From Amycolatopsis sp. NBRC 101858 (GTDB taxonomy: Bacteria > Actinomycetota > Actinomycetes > Mycobacteriales > Pseudonocardiaceae): 64,000 nt of DNA. The position numbers and the translations under genes are program-made. The notes beneath the pieces are model-generated. The model saw only the letters and a list, made by a program, of their open reading frames with translations. It did no database searches and was not told the DNA's origin. The DNA lies in assembly GCF_030269325.1 (NCBI RefSeq), contig NZ_BSTD01000005.1, forward strand, positions 763,391-827,390, read 5' to 3'. Position 1 is the first letter of the stretch, and every line of letters starts with the position of its first letter. Shown here one piece after another: positions 1 through 8,417 of the stretch.

Positions 1-1
1 A

Positions 2-766
2 GCGGGCTCGGACACGGCCTCGATGCGGGCACGCGCCCGGCTCGACGGTGACCACTGGGTCCTCAACGGCACCAAGTGCTGGATCACCAACGCGGGTGAG
101 TCGACCTGGTACACCGTGATGGTCGTGACCGACCCGGACGCGGAGAAGAAGGCCAACGGCATCTCGGCGTTCGTCGTGCACAAGGACGATCCGGGCTTCT
201 CGGTGGGCCCGAAGGAGAAGAAGCTCGGCATCAAGGGTTCCCCGACGCGCGAGATCTACTTCGAGAACTGCACGATCCCGGAGGACCGCATCATCGGTGA
301 GCCCGGTACCGGCCTGAAGACGGCGCTGCGGACGCTCGACCACACGCGTCCGACGATCGGGGCGCAGGCGCTGGGCATCGCCCAGGGTGCGCTCGATGCG
401 GCGGTGGCTTATGTGAAGGACCGCCGGCAGTTCGGCAAGTCGATCTCCGAGTTCCAGGGTGTCCAGTTCATGCTGGCCGACATGGGGACGAAGATCGAGG
501 CTGCTCGGCACCTGGTGTACGCGTCCGCGGCGGCTTCGGAGCGGGGGGACAAGCGGGCCGGGTTCATGGCTTCGGCGGCTAAGACTTACGCGTCGGACAT
601 CGCCATGGAGGTGACTACCGACGCGGTTCAGCTCTTTGGTGGGGCTGGGTACACCCGGGACTTCCCCGTTGAGCGGATGATGCGGGATGCCAAGATCACG
701 CAGATTTATGAAGGTACCAACCAGATTCAGAAGGTTGTGATGGCTCGGGCGCTGCTCCGGGGGTAG
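2..766 (+). CDS. Acyl-CoA dehydrogenase, C-terminal part (5' end outside window)
   Basis: FAD-dependent acyl-CoA dehydrogenase catalysing alpha,beta-desaturation of acyl-CoA in fatty-acid or branched-chain catabolism. The frame is open from base 2 and begins inside the middle domain (AGSDTAS, the usual GSD segment), followed by LNGTKCWITNAG and, near the end, the conserved IYEGTNQIQ, whose Glu is the catalytic base in short-chain-type enzymes. About 254 residues are present, so roughly the first third is missing. The C-terminus resembles mycobacterial FadE25, which lies in the same neighbourhood in M. tuberculosis; that equivalence is inferred. Substrate chain length cannot be told from this fragment. 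Confidence 0.95.
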   Translation, partial: AGSDTASMRARARLDGDHWVLNGTKCWITNAGESTWYTVMVVTDPDAEKKANGISAFVVHKDDPGFSVGPKEKKLGIKGSPTREIYFENCTIPEDRIIGEPGTGLKTALRTLDHTRPTIGAQALGIAQGALDAAVAYVKDRRQFGKSISEFQGVQFMLADMGTKIEAARHLVYASAAASERGDKRAGFMASAAKTYASDIAMEVTTDAVQLFGGAGYTRDFPVERMMRDAKITQIYEGTNQIQKVVMARALLRG

Positions 767-803
767 TGGCTTCTCCGGGCACCCCGACGCCTTCATTGTG
801 ACT

Positions 804-867
804 ACGGCCGGCGGTACCGCGTCAAGGCGGGAAAGATGCCTTGACCCGGTGCCGCCGGCCGTGTTTT
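804..867 (+). terminator. Strong intrinsic terminator after acyl-CoA dehydrogenase
   Basis: Two 25-nt arms (804-828 and 838-862) pair with one mismatch and one G-U pair around a 9-nt loop, followed by TTTT at 864-867. It lies 38 nt after the stop codon and fits a classical terminator. Confidence 0.85.
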
Positions 868-1027
868 GGCTTCGGATCGGGGTGCGGGGAGGTCTGGGTT
901 CTCGTCCGCCTGCTTCGCGCTGACCTCTTGCGTGTGTCTGGCCCTGGCGTGCTCGTGTCGGGGTGAAACAAGATCGGCCGGCGAAGCGACTCCCAGGCGA
1001 CCTGTTACGGGCTGGCGGGAGCAACCC

Positions 1028-1147
1028 TTGATCGTGACGACTTCTTCGGACGGCTTCGTTCTCGGCATGATTGCGATCATCGTTCTGCTTGCCATTGCGG
1101 TGGTTCTGCTGGCGTACATCGCGTTCAAGCTCGGCGGCCGCCCGTGA
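1028..1147 (+). CDS. Single-pass small membrane protein, 39 aa
   Basis: Unrecognised family. A TTG start at 1028 lies 6 nt after GCGGGAG, a good ribosome binding site. The product is a short polar N-terminus, one strongly hydrophobic helix (MIAIIVLLAIAVVLLAYIAF) and a basic end KLGGRP, so an inner-membrane peptide with the C-terminus probably cytoplasmic. A longer reading from the TTG at 866 would start inside the terminator of the previous gene and has unlikely composition. It is followed at once by its own hairpin. Role unknown. Confidence 0.6.
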   Translation: MIVTTSSDGFVLGMIAIIVLLAIAVVLLAYIAFKLGGRP

Positions 1148-1171
1148 TCCGGCTCGTCTGTTCGAGGCGAG

Positions 1172-1208
1172 CCACGGCCCCCGGTGGGATCCGCACCGGG
1201 GGCCGTGG
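1172..1208 (+). terminator. Hairpin after small membrane protein
   Basis: A perfect 15-bp stem (1172-1186 with 1194-1208) around a 7-nt loop begins 24 nt after the stop at 1147. There is no T tract, as is common for actinobacterial terminators. Confidence 0.65.
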
Positions 1209-1523
1209 TGTGCCGGCAACTGCCTGGATCGCCACGTAAAGTGCCCCGTTCCCGTCGAGGGAGCGGCCACCAAGCCGCGGGCCGGAAACGGCCGCACAAA
1301 ACCTAGCTACCCGTCGCTCATTTTCCCGGACCGCGAAGCCGCGTGACAAGACGCCGTCGGGGTGCGGGTCGGTGGGAGTGGCACTTGGGGCGCGTCCTGT
1401 CACTCTTAGCAGGTCAAGCGCCGGAAGAAAATCACTCACTAGGGGGAGTGTCTGGACATGTTACCCGCGCGTTAATAAAGGCGGTGACGCGGATCACCAT
1501 CGGTTCACAGAGAGGTGAAACGG
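1209..1523. other. Gene-free stretch upstream of secreted lipase
   Basis: I see no convincing gene on either strand. It is presumably the lipase promoter/leader region. A weak candidate promoter is TGGACA near 1451 with an AT-richer patch (GTTAATAAAG) about 17 nt downstream, and a small hairpin CACTC...GAGTG lies near 1434-1450. GAGAGG at about 1510-1515 is the lipase ribosome binding site. Confidence 0.4.
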
Positions 1524-2453
1524 ATGGGCGCAACGACGCGCAGGTGGCTCACGGCGGCCGTCGCTACGGTGGCGGCTCTGACACTGGGGGCCGGGACCGG
1601 CCAAGCTGCCGAAAAGGAACCCACCGGGCCCGTGCAGCCCAACATCCTCACAGCCGCCCTCTACTCGCTCGGCGCCCCCACCATCGCGCCGCCCGGGGCC
1701 AATGACTGGAACTGCAAGCCCTCCGACAAGCACCCGAACCCCGTGCTGCTCTCCAACGGGACCACCGCCAACGCCTACGAAAACTGGGCCAACCTCTCCC
1801 AGAAGCTCGCCAACGCCGGCTACTGCGTCTTCGCCGGGAACTTCGGCGGGGCGCCCGGGAGCTTCCTGCAGACCGTCGGGCCCGTTGCCGATACCGCGAA
1901 AGCGCTTGCCGCCTTCGGGGACAAGATCCTTCAGGCCACCGGGGCCGCGAAACTCGACGTCGTCGGGCACTCGCAGGGTGGGATGAACATCCGGTACTGG
2001 ATCAAGTACCTCGGTGGCGCGGACAAGATCTCGCGGCTCGTCGGGCTTTCGCCGTCCAACCACGGGACCGATCTCTTCGGCCTGCTCAGCACCCTCGAAA
2101 TGATCCCCGGTGTGCCCGCCGCGCTCGGGACCGTCTGCCAGTCGTGCAACGAACAGGCCGTCGGGTCGGCCTTCCTCACCGACCTCAACGCCGGGGGCGA
2201 AACCGTGCCCGGCATCCAGTACACCGTCATCCAGACCCGCTACGACGACGTCGTGACGCCCTACACCAGCGCCTTCCTCGCCGCGGGGCCGAACGTCAAG
2301 AACATCCTGCTGCAGAACGTCTGCGGGCTCGACTTCACCGACCACCTCGGCATCACCTACGACCCCGTCGCCCAAGGGCTCGTGCTCAACGCGCTCGACC
2401 CGGCCCACGCCAAGACGCCGCCCTGCGTGCCGGTGCCGCCGGTGATCAGCTGA
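1524..2453 (+). CDS. Secreted lipase/esterase (alpha/beta hydrolase, Lipase_2-like)
   Basis: Extracellular lipase acting on ester bonds of acylglycerols or related esters. Residues 1-29 form a signal peptide (RR, hydrophobic core AAVATVAALTLGAG, cleavage after GQAA). The nucleophile elbow G-H-S-Q-G puts the catalytic Ser near residue 150, and the following NIRYWIKYLGG helix is typical of the family (PF01674). Six cysteines in the mature part suggest disulfides. The ATG at 1524 is chosen because GAGAGG lies 8 nt upstream; the in-frame GTG at 1515 overlaps that site. 309 residues, usual size. It stands alone between hypothetical genes. Confidence 0.88.
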   Translation: MGATTRRWLTAAVATVAALTLGAGTGQAAEKEPTGPVQPNILTAALYSLGAPTIAPPGANDWNCKPSDKHPNPVLLSNGTTANAYENWANLSQKLANAGYCVFAGNFGGAPGSFLQTVGPVADTAKALAAFGDKILQATGAAKLDVVGHSQGGMNIRYWIKYLGGADKISRLVGLSPSNHGTDLFGLLSTLEMIPGVPAALGTVCQSCNEQAVGSAFLTDLNAGGETVPGIQYTVIQTRYDDVVTPYTSAFLAAGPNVKNILLQNVCGLDFTDHLGITYDPVAQGLVLNALDPAHAKTPPCVPVPPVIS

Positions 2454-2521
2454 ACTTCGCCACATGAGACATAACCCACCGCCGGGGCGGATTTCCGCTC
2501 CGGCGGTGTCACGCTCGAAGC

Positions 2522-2947
2522 ATGTACTGGCCGGTTCCGGCGTCCTGGACGCCCCACGACGAAGCCGAGCTGGTCGCCGGCTGGCGGCTGTGGCTCGAAC
2601 TGTCCGACCGCGCCTGGCCGACGGCCGCCTGGGACGGCACCCCCGCCGGGGCCGTTGCCCAGCTGCGGGAGCTCTTGGCCGCGTGTGACGACATCGAGAC
2701 GGCCTACCGCGAGACGGCGGGGACGCCCTCGCCCGGGTTCCGGCGGCTGGTGCAGGGCCTCGTCGTCACGGCGGGCACGGCGATCGGGCTCTGGTGGGAC
2801 GACTTCGACCCGCTCGACGGCGAACGCGCGGCGCTGCTCCACGAGGACCTCGCACGGTTCGCCGAGCAGGCGGAGCAGGTGCTGAAGCTGCTCGCGGCCA
2901 ACGGCGGCTGGACCGGCCTCGACGCTATCCGGCGCCGGCCCGCCTAA
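2522..2947 (+). CDS. Conserved-looking hypothetical protein, 141 aa
   Basis: I do not recognise the family. The protein is soluble, rich in Trp (MYWPVPASW, WRLWLEL, WWDDF) and ends in an amphipathic helix (LARFAEQAEQVLKLLAA). There is no ribosome binding site; CACGCT lies 6 nt before the ATG and could be a -10 element for a leaderless mRNA. Its stop overlaps by 4 nt the stop of the opposite-strand gene. Codon use matches the surroundings, so it is likely a real gene. Confidence 0.7.
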   Translation: MYWPVPASWTPHDEAELVAGWRLWLELSDRAWPTAAWDGTPAGAVAQLRELLAACDDIETAYRETAGTPSPGFRRLVQGLVVTAGTAIGLWWDDFDPLDGERAALLHEDLARFAEQAEQVLKLLAANGGWTGLDAIRRRPA

Positions 2948-3339
2948 GCCAGCGTCGGGTCGGTGCCGCCGTCGTCGACGGGCAGGAACCGCGTGCCGCC
3001 CAGGACGTCGACCAGCGGCTGGTCCAGCGTCAGCTGCCGGTCCGGCCCGAGCTCCCACGCCAGTTCGACGACCTCGTCGACGTGCTGCCGGCGTTCGATC
3101 CGGTGCGCGACGTCCGGGCCGTCGAGGGACCACCTGCCGTCGATCGCCATCCGCAGCCGCAGGGTGAGCCGGCCCGGCTCCGGGCTGTGCCAGGCGAAGC
3201 GGTGGACGCAGAACGCCGAGCTCCAGCTCGACCAGTACTGCCAGCCCGAACCGTCGGCCCGGAAGCCCAGTTCGGTGTACTCGGTCGAGCCGGGGTGCAC
3301 CTCAGTCTCCGACCAGTAGCCGACCAGCCGCGCATCCAT
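2944..3339 (-). CDS. Hypothetical protein, 131 aa
   Basis: Family not recognised. The sequence looks like a single beta-rich domain: WSETEVHPGSTEYTELGFRADGSGW, then several short strands with aromatic residues, and no signal peptide or membrane segment. GACGAT 6 nt before the ATG suggests a leaderless transcript. It converges on the 141-residue gene with a 4-nt overlap of stops. Confidence 0.7.
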   Translation of the reverse strand: MDARLVGYWSETEVHPGSTEYTELGFRADGSGWQYWSSWSSAFCVHRFAWHSPEPGRLTLRLRMAIDGRWSLDGPDVAHRIERRQHVDEVVELAWELGPDRQLTLDQPLVDVLGGTRFLPVDDGGTDPTLA

Positions 3340-3418
3340 GCCGGAATCGTCCCATCACGGTGGGCGATTGCGCCGCATGGCCCAACCGGGCGGCGGCCGC
3401 GCTGGGTACCCACACAGC

Positions 3419-4234
3419 ATGAATCGGACAGCGGCCACGGCTCAACGCGGCGAAAAGAGCGACACCGCCCAGCTCCTGGGCCGGGCCGGCATGGCCTGTT
3501 ACGGCCTGGTCCACCTCGTCCTGGCCTACCTCGCCCTGCAGGTCGCCTTCGGCAGCGGTGAGCAGGCCGACCAGAAGGGCGCCCTGCAGGAGATCGGCTC
3601 GACGGCGTTCGGGCAGGTCCTGCTCTGGGTGCTCGCCCTCGGCCTGGTCGCCTACGGGCTCTGGCAGTTCCTGATGGCCGCCACGGGCTACACCTGGGTC
3701 AGCGGCGGCAAGCGGACGCGCAAGCGGATCGGCGCCGGGGCGCGCGGGGTCGTCGTGATCGCGCTCGGCTTCTCCGCCTTCAAGATCGCCATCGGCAGCG
3801 GCAGCGGCGGGTCGAGCAACCAGACCCAGCAGGAGTTCACCGCCAAGCTGCTCGAGCTGCCGTTCGGGCCGGCGCTGGTGGTCATCGCCGCCGCGGCCGT
3901 CCTCGGGGTCGCGATCGCGGCCGGGGTCAAGGGCGTGAAGAAGAAGTTCCTCGAAGACCTCGACATGACCGACCTGCCGGGCAAGACCAAGCGCTGGGTC
4001 ACCTGGCTCGGCATGGCCGGGTACCTCGCCAAGGGCGTCGTCTTCACGATCGTCGCCATCCTCCTCGCCATCGCGGGGTTCAACGCCGACCCGAAGCAGG
4101 CCGGCGGACTGGACGCCGCGCTCAAGACGCTCGCCGCCCAGCCCTTCGGCACCGTGCTGCTGACCGTCGTGGCCCTCGGCCTCGCCGCGTTCGGCGCGTA
4201 CTGCTTCGGCGCGGCCTGGGCGCACAAGCGCTAA
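3419..4234 (+). CDS. DUF1206 integral membrane protein
   Basis: Membrane protein of the DUF1206 family, function unknown. The 271 residues hold three copies of a two-helix unit, each starting with a GRAGMACYGLVHL / KRIGAGARGVVVIALG / LGMAGYLAKGVVFTI type helix, giving about six transmembrane segments; this triplication is characteristic of the family. The ATG at 3419 is the first codon that gives a sensible start before the first repeat; an upstream in-frame start at 3338 would add basic non-family residues. It converges on the GTPase gene with a 4-nt stop overlap. Confidence 0.9.
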   Translation: MNRTAATAQRGEKSDTAQLLGRAGMACYGLVHLVLAYLALQVAFGSGEQADQKGALQEIGSTAFGQVLLWVLALGLVAYGLWQFLMAATGYTWVSGGKRTRKRIGAGARGVVVIALGFSAFKIAIGSGSGGSSNQTQQEFTAKLLELPFGPALVVIAAAAVLGVAIAAGVKGVKKKFLEDLDMTDLPGKTKRWVTWLGMAGYLAKGVVFTIVAILLAIAGFNADPKQAGGLDAALKTLAAQPFGTVLLTVVALGLAAFGAYCFGAAWAHKR

Positions 4235-6081
4235 CGCCGGGCCACCTGCGCGAGGTATTCCTTGCGGTCCAACGGGTTCTCGCCGGTCCGCGGCCGCACC
4301 GGCGGCGGGCCGGGGTAGGGCCGGTAGTCGTCGAACTCGCTGAGGAAGACGCCTTCGCCCTGGCTGAGCGCGGGGAGAGCCTGCTCGAACGCGTGGACGT
4401 GCTCGGCGGGGATCGTGCCGTGCAGCGTGCACGACGACGGCCCGATGACCGGCTCGCCGGGCACCGCGCGCAGGTCCGCGAGCTTGAGCAGCACCGCGCT
4501 GACGGCGTTCGCCGGGATCTCCAGCTCGAAGCGGTGCACCGGCTCGTGCACCCGCGTGCCGGCCTGCTTCAGCGCCGCCATCAGCACCAGTGGCGTCATC
4601 TTGCGGAAGTCGCCCGCGGCGCTGAGCGGGCTGAAGAACGCCGTGTGCGTCAGCATGACGGCGACGTCCAGCACCTCCCAGCCGTACAGCCCCTGCTCGA
4701 GCGTGGTGTGGACGGTCTCGTCGATGGCCTTGTGGAACGCGAGCGGCAGCGAGCCCAGCTCGACCGAAAGCCCGAACGTGACGCCGGGACCGGGCTCCAC
4801 CCGCAGCCCGACCGTCGCGAAGAAGTACAGCCGCTGCTCCGGATCCAGCCCCTCGACGGCTTCCCCGCGGCCGATCGGCTTCTCGACGTACAGGGTGCGC
4901 GTCCGCTCGAACGTGACGTCGATGCCGGCGCCCTCGGCCAGCATCGAGCGCAGCACCTCCTTCTGCACTTCGCCGTAGAGCCGCACCGAAATGTCGGGCC
5001 CGTGGCGGCGGACGTCGATCAACGGGTCCTCTTCGGACAGCCGGGTCAGCGCGGTGAACAACGTCGCGGCCTGCTCGGGGTGGGCCGGCCGCACCACGGT
5101 CTCCAGGCTCGGCGGCGCGAACACGCCGTCGCGGGCGGTGCCCGGTGAGCCGAGCCGGTCGCCGATCCGGATCTCCCGCAGCCCGCGCACCCGGGCGACG
5201 TCGCCGGCGAGCGCCACCTCGTCGCCGGCGACTTCGAGCGCGGAGACCCGGCCGGTGAGCTCGGTTTCGCCGCGGTAGAAGGAAATCCGCTGGCGCACGG
5301 CCAGCGACCCGGAGTGCAGCCGGGCGTAGGCGATCTTCTCCCCGGCGCGGCCGCGGTCGATCTTGAACACCGTCGCGTGCAGGGGTCCGTCGCCGGTGCG
5401 CTCGGCGGCCGGGAGCAGCCCGGTCATCGCCGTGACGAGGTCCGCGACGCCGGCGCCGGTGATCGCGGACCCGGACAGCACCGGGTGGACGGTGCCGCGC
5501 GCGACCTGCCGGGCCAGCTCGGCACGGCAGGCCGCGGCGTCGACCCGGTCGTCCACATAGGACTCCAGGAACGCGTCGTCGCCGTCGGCCAGGAACTCGG
5601 CCAGCTCGTCGGCCGCGGCGTTCAGCGCGATCGCGCGCGGCGACAGCTTCGCGCGGATGTCGTCGAGGAGGTCGCGCGCGCCCATCCGGTCGATCTTGTT
5701 GACGAAGATCAGCGCCGGGATGCCGAGCCGGCGCAGGGTGCGCATCAGCACGCGGGTCTGGGCCTGGACGCCTTCGACGGCCGACACCACCAGGACGGCC
5801 CCGTCGAGCACCCGCAGCGCGCGCTCGACCTCCGCGATGAAGTCGGAGTGGCCCGGGGTGTCGATCAGGGTGATCCGGGTGTCGCCGGTCGTGAACGAGA
5901 CGACCGCGGAGCGGATGGTGATGCCGCGACGGCGTTCGAGCTCGAGGGAGTCGGTCTGGGTGTCGCCGCGGTCGACGCTGCCGAGGTGCGTGATGGCGCC
6001 CGCCTCGAAGAGCAGGCGCTCGGTCAGGCTGGTCTTACCGGCGTCGACGTGCGCCAGGATCCCGATGTTCAGGGTTTTCAC
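4231..6081 (-). CDS. Ribosomal protection GTPase, Tet(M)/Otr(A) type
   Basis: EF-G paralogue of the tetracycline ribosomal-protection family, which binds the ribosome and dislodges tetracycline using GTP. G1 motif AHVDAGKT near the N-terminus, DTPGHSDF (G3) and NKID (G4) are intact, then the beta-barrel domain and an EF-G-like C-terminus. The domain IV loop FSPLSAAGDFR matches the tip region that separates Tet(M)/Otr(A) proteins from true EF-G. 616 residues, usual length. GTG at 6081 gives the standard N-terminus VKTLNIGIL; the AAAGGA site is 12 nt away, rather far. Whether it confers resistance, or is an intrinsic paralogue with another ribosome-rescue role, cannot be told. Confidence 0.92.
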   Translation of the reverse strand: MKTLNIGILAHVDAGKTSLTERLLFEAGAITHLGSVDRGDTQTDSLELERRRGITIRSAVVSFTTGDTRITLIDTPGHSDFIAEVERALRVLDGAVLVVSAVEGVQAQTRVLMRTLRRLGIPALIFVNKIDRMGARDLLDDIRAKLSPRAIALNAAADELAEFLADGDDAFLESYVDDRVDAAACRAELARQVARGTVHPVLSGSAITGAGVADLVTAMTGLLPAAERTGDGPLHATVFKIDRGRAGEKIAYARLHSGSLAVRQRISFYRGETELTGRVSALEVAGDEVALAGDVARVRGLREIRIGDRLGSPGTARDGVFAPPSLETVVRPAHPEQAATLFTALTRLSEEDPLIDVRRHGPDISVRLYGEVQKEVLRSMLAEGAGIDVTFERTRTLYVEKPIGRGEAVEGLDPEQRLYFFATVGLRVEPGPGVTFGLSVELGSLPLAFHKAIDETVHTTLEQGLYGWEVLDVAVMLTHTAFFSPLSAAGDFRKMTPLVLMAALKQAGTRVHEPVHRFELEIPANAVSAVLLKLADLRAVPGEPVIGPSSCTLHGTIPAEHVHAFEQALPALSQGEGVFLSEFDDYRPYPGPPPVRPRTGENPLDRKEYLAQVARR

Positions 6082-6142
6082 GGTCGCGAGAAGTCCTTTG
6101 TGATGCGGGTGACAGGCCGGGCAGGACGGACTGTCGGCGCAT
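6035..6142 (-). CDS. Possible 35-codon upstream ORF overlapping the tet-like gene
   Basis: An ATG at 6142 lies 6 nt after a better ribosome binding site (AGGAG) than that of the GTPase gene. Its frame runs through and past the GTPase GTG start in another frame and ends in TAA at 6035-6037, inside the P-loop codons. The peptide begins MRRQSVLPGLSP and is Arg-rich. It could act as a leader that governs translation of the downstream gene under ribosome stress, as known leaders do for some tet and macrolide genes; no homology is claimed. Confidence 0.4.
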   Translation of the reverse strand: MRRQSVLPGLSPASQRTSRDRENPEHRDPGARRRR

Positions 6143-6329
6143 CGGGGTCTCCTCACGGTCGTGGACGCAGGTCAGGGCGAAGATAGCCCCGCGGCCGGGG
6201 CGCGCGAAACCGAATTTCCGTCCCTGTCGGTTCCCTGTCGATCACCCTCCGGAGCTTCGATCAAGGGTCCCGGGGCCCTAGCTTGGGCCGGGTCAGTTGA
6301 AAATTCACCCACCGGGGAGCTGAAACCGG

Positions 6330-6770
6330 ATGTTCGGACGATTCAAGGACGTGGCCCTGCTGCTGGGGAGGATCGGCGTCGCGGTCGTCTTCCTCGCGCA
6401 CGGCCTCCAGAAGTGGAACAACGGCATCGACGGCACCGCGAAGTTCTTCTCGATGACGGGCATCCCGATGCCCACGGTCGCCGCGGTCTTCGCGATGACC
6501 GTCGAAATCCTCGGCTCGATCGCGTTCATCGTCGGGTTCCTGATGCCGCTGGTCGGCATCGGGTACGTCGTGATCTCCGTGGGTGCGCTGCTCTCGGTGC
6601 ACATCGACAACGGGCTGACCGGCCAGGGCGGCTACGAGCTGGTCCTGGTGCTCGCACTGGCCGGGCTCGCGCTCGGCTTCAACGGCGGCCGGCTTTCGCT
6701 CGACCACCTGCTGTGGGGCCGCAAGCGGGCCCGGCGCGACGCCGAGGCCGGCGAGCTGCAGAACGCTTAA
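6330..6770 (+). CDS. DoxX family membrane protein
   Basis: Small four-helix membrane protein of the DoxX family, whose members occur with thiol/redox systems; exact role unknown. Helices are seen at about residues 9-25 (LLLGRIGVAVVFLAHGLQK), 45-65, 70-90 and 103-120, and the early GLQKW motif is family-typical. The basic tail GRKRARRDAE is probably cytoplasmic. The ribosome binding site is GGGGAG shortly before the ATG. 146 residues, normal length. The 3' end overlaps the convergent TIGR03089 gene by 4 nt. Confidence 0.9.
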   Translation: MFGRFKDVALLLGRIGVAVVFLAHGLQKWNNGIDGTAKFFSMTGIPMPTVAAVFAMTVEILGSIAFIVGFLMPLVGIGYVVISVGALLSVHIDNGLTGQGGYELVLVLALAGLALGFNGGRLSLDHLLWGRKRARRDAEAGELQNA

Positions 6771-7477
6771 GCGGGCAGGTCCGCCGTGGTGCGTTCGGCA
6801 TCACGGCGGGCTCCCAGCTTCGCCTCGTCCGCGTTGCTCACGTGGACCAGGTGGGCGCCCGCAGCCAAGGGGACGAGCAGGCCGTCGAGGATGCCCTCCG
6901 AACCGCTCCAGTCCCGGGTGGACAGCACGCGGTCGTCCGCGGAGAGGCCGAGCTTCGCCGCGCGGGCGCGGGCTTCCGCCAGCACCTCGTCCACAGTGGA
7001 CTCGAACAGGGCGGCCGTGTCGCCGGGGATCGCGAAGAGCGGGCTGTACTGGTCGCCCGCCAGCCGGGACTCGCTCAGGTAGTCGAACGCGCCGCCGCCC
7101 GGCGGCTCGGACAGCCCGCGTCCCATCGGGTCCAGCGTCACGACGGCGGTCGCGGTCGCGCCGGTCGGCTCCGGGTCGTCCGGCCCGACGAACGCCACCC
7201 GCGCGCCGGCGCCCTCGGTCACGACGCGCGCCCCGCACCACCACGCGCCGAGCAGCACGCCGACGGTCTGCCAGTGCGCCGGGAGCTGCACGGCCACCGC
7301 GTCGCCCGGTTCGACGTCGAACTCCTCGGTCAGCCAGTTGGCCGTTTTGGCCGCCCAGTTGGCGGTCGTCGCCACGGACAGCTCGACGCGGCTGCCCAGC
7401 TGGTCGTCGTAATGGGTGATCAACGGTTTCGCGGGCGAGGCCAGCAGCGGGCGCAGCAGCTCGTCGGTCAGGCTCAT
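6767..7477 (-). CDS. TIGR03089 family protein (AMP-binding-like)
   Basis: Actinobacterial family TIGR03089, related to the N-terminal half of acyl-adenylating (AMP-binding) enzymes but without the adenylation core motifs, so probably not an active ligase. 236 residues, starting MSLTDELLRPLL; ATG at 7477. In M. tuberculosis the homologue Rv3268 sits next to the LCP gene Rv3267, as here (the NmrA gene is inserted between them). It may be linked to cell-wall glycan assembly by context only. No clear ribosome binding site. Confidence 0.85.
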   Translation of the reverse strand: MSLTDELLRPLLASPAKPLITHYDDQLGSRVELSVATTANWAAKTANWLTEEFDVEPGDAVAVQLPAHWQTVGVLLGAWWCGARVVTEGAGARVAFVGPDDPEPTGATATAVVTLDPMGRGLSEPPGGGAFDYLSESRLAGDQYSPLFAIPGDTAALFESTVDEVLAEARARAAKLGLSADDRVLSTRDWSGSEGILDGLLVPLAAGAHLVHVSNADEAKLGARRDAERTTADLPA

Positions 7478-7515
7478 GCGGAAAAGCCTAAAGCGCGGAC
7501 CACGCGGCTCGCCGG

Positions 7516-7560
7516 TTGACACCGCCACTTCCGGCTCAGTACGTTTGCTTTGCAAGCAAA
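7516..7560 (+). promoter_or_regulatory. Promoter with 17-bp palindromic operator for the NmrA gene
   Basis: TTGACA at 7516-7521 is followed after 17-18 bp by a weak -10 (TACGTT, 7540-7545). Directly on and after the -10 lies TTTGCTTTGCAAGCAAA (7544-7560), with perfect 7-bp arms around TGC. A repressor bound here would block initiation. No regulator gene is adjacent, so the binder (MarR/HxlR or TetR type) must be encoded elsewhere. Confidence 0.75.
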
Positions 7561-7586
7561 TGCATCTCGGAAGCTGGGGGACAGCC

Positions 7587-8417
7587 ATGTCCGTTCTCGT
7601 CACCGGGGCTCGTGGGCACGTCGGCCGCGCGGTCCTCGACGCGCTCGTCGCCGCAGGTCAGGACGTCCGCGCGGCGAGCCGCGACGTCGCCACGCTCGAC
7701 GTCCCGACCGCGAAGGTCGCCGCCGACCTGGAAGATCCGTCCACACTGGACGCCGCGCTCAACAGCGTCGAGGCGGTGTTCCTGTACACGCGGCCGTCGG
7801 GGATCGAGGGTTTCGTGAAGGCGGCCGAAGCGGCCGGCGTGCGGCACGTCGTGCTGCTGTCGTCCGGGGCGACGCTCGAGCCGCGGTCCGCGCAGAGCCG
7901 CATCGCGAAGCTGCACCGAGCTGTGGAGGAGGCCCTGATCGCGGCGCCGTTCGCGGAGACCCTGCTCAACCCGGGCTCGTTCTCGACGAACGCCCTCGGC
8001 TGGCGCGCGGACGTCGCGGAGGGTGTCGTCCGCACGCCGTACCCGGACTCGCGCGTCGGCGCGATCCACGAGCGGGACATCGGTGACGTCGCGGCGAAGA
8101 TCCTGGCGTCCGGTTCGCACGCGGGGCGGGCGCTGCAGCTGAGCGGGCCGTCGCCGATCAGCTTCCGCGAGCAGGCCGAGGTGCTCGCCGACGTCCTCGG
8201 CCGGCCGCTGCGCGTCGAGGAGCTGACGCCGGAGCAGGCCGCCGAGCGGATGACCGCGCTGGGCTGGCCGCCCGAGGTCCCGCCGGAGGTCTTGCGCGCG
8301 ATGGAGCGGACGACGCGGGAGCCGTCGGTGGTCACGGACGTGGTGCGTGAGGTGACCGGGAACGCGCCACGCACGTTCCGACAGTGGGCGGAGGACCACC
8401 GCGCCGACTTCAGTTGA
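7587..8417 (+). CDS. NmrA-type NAD(P)-binding oxidoreductase
   Basis: Atypical short-chain dehydrogenase of the NmrA/NAD(P)H-azoreductase-like group. The N-terminal Rossmann motif VTGARGHVGRAV binds NAD(P), and LLSSGAT follows at the usual strand 5 position; the catalytic YxxxK of classical SDRs is absent, as in NmrA proteins, so it may be a redox sensor or quinone reductase. 276 residues. ATG at 7587 after GGGGGA. Expression is probably repressor-controlled through the palindrome at 7544-7560. The last 8 nt overlap the convergent LCP gene. Confidence 0.88.
   Translation: MSVLVTGARGHVGRAVLDALVAAGQDVRAASRDVATLDVPTAKVAADLEDPSTLDAALNSVEAVFLYTRPSGIEGFVKAAEAAGVRHVVLLSSGATLEPRSAQSRIAKLHRAVEEALIAAPFAETLLNPGSFSTNALGWRADVAEGVVRTPYPDSRVGAIHERDIGDVAAKILASGSHAGRALQLSGPSPISFREQAEVLADVLGRPLRVEELTPEQAAERMTALGWPPEVPPEVLRAMERTTREPSVVTDVVREVTGNAPRTFRQWAEDHRADFS

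Noticed and set aside
866..1147. 93-residue reading of the small membrane protein
   Set aside because: Its start lies within the T tract of the preceding terminator and the extra N-terminus is Cys/Arg-rich without family features; TTG 1028 has a good ribosome binding site.
4231..6081. Acquired tetracycline resistance gene on a mobile element
   Set aside because: Composition matches the chromosome, no transposase or repeats flank it, and actinobacteria often carry such GTPases intrinsically.
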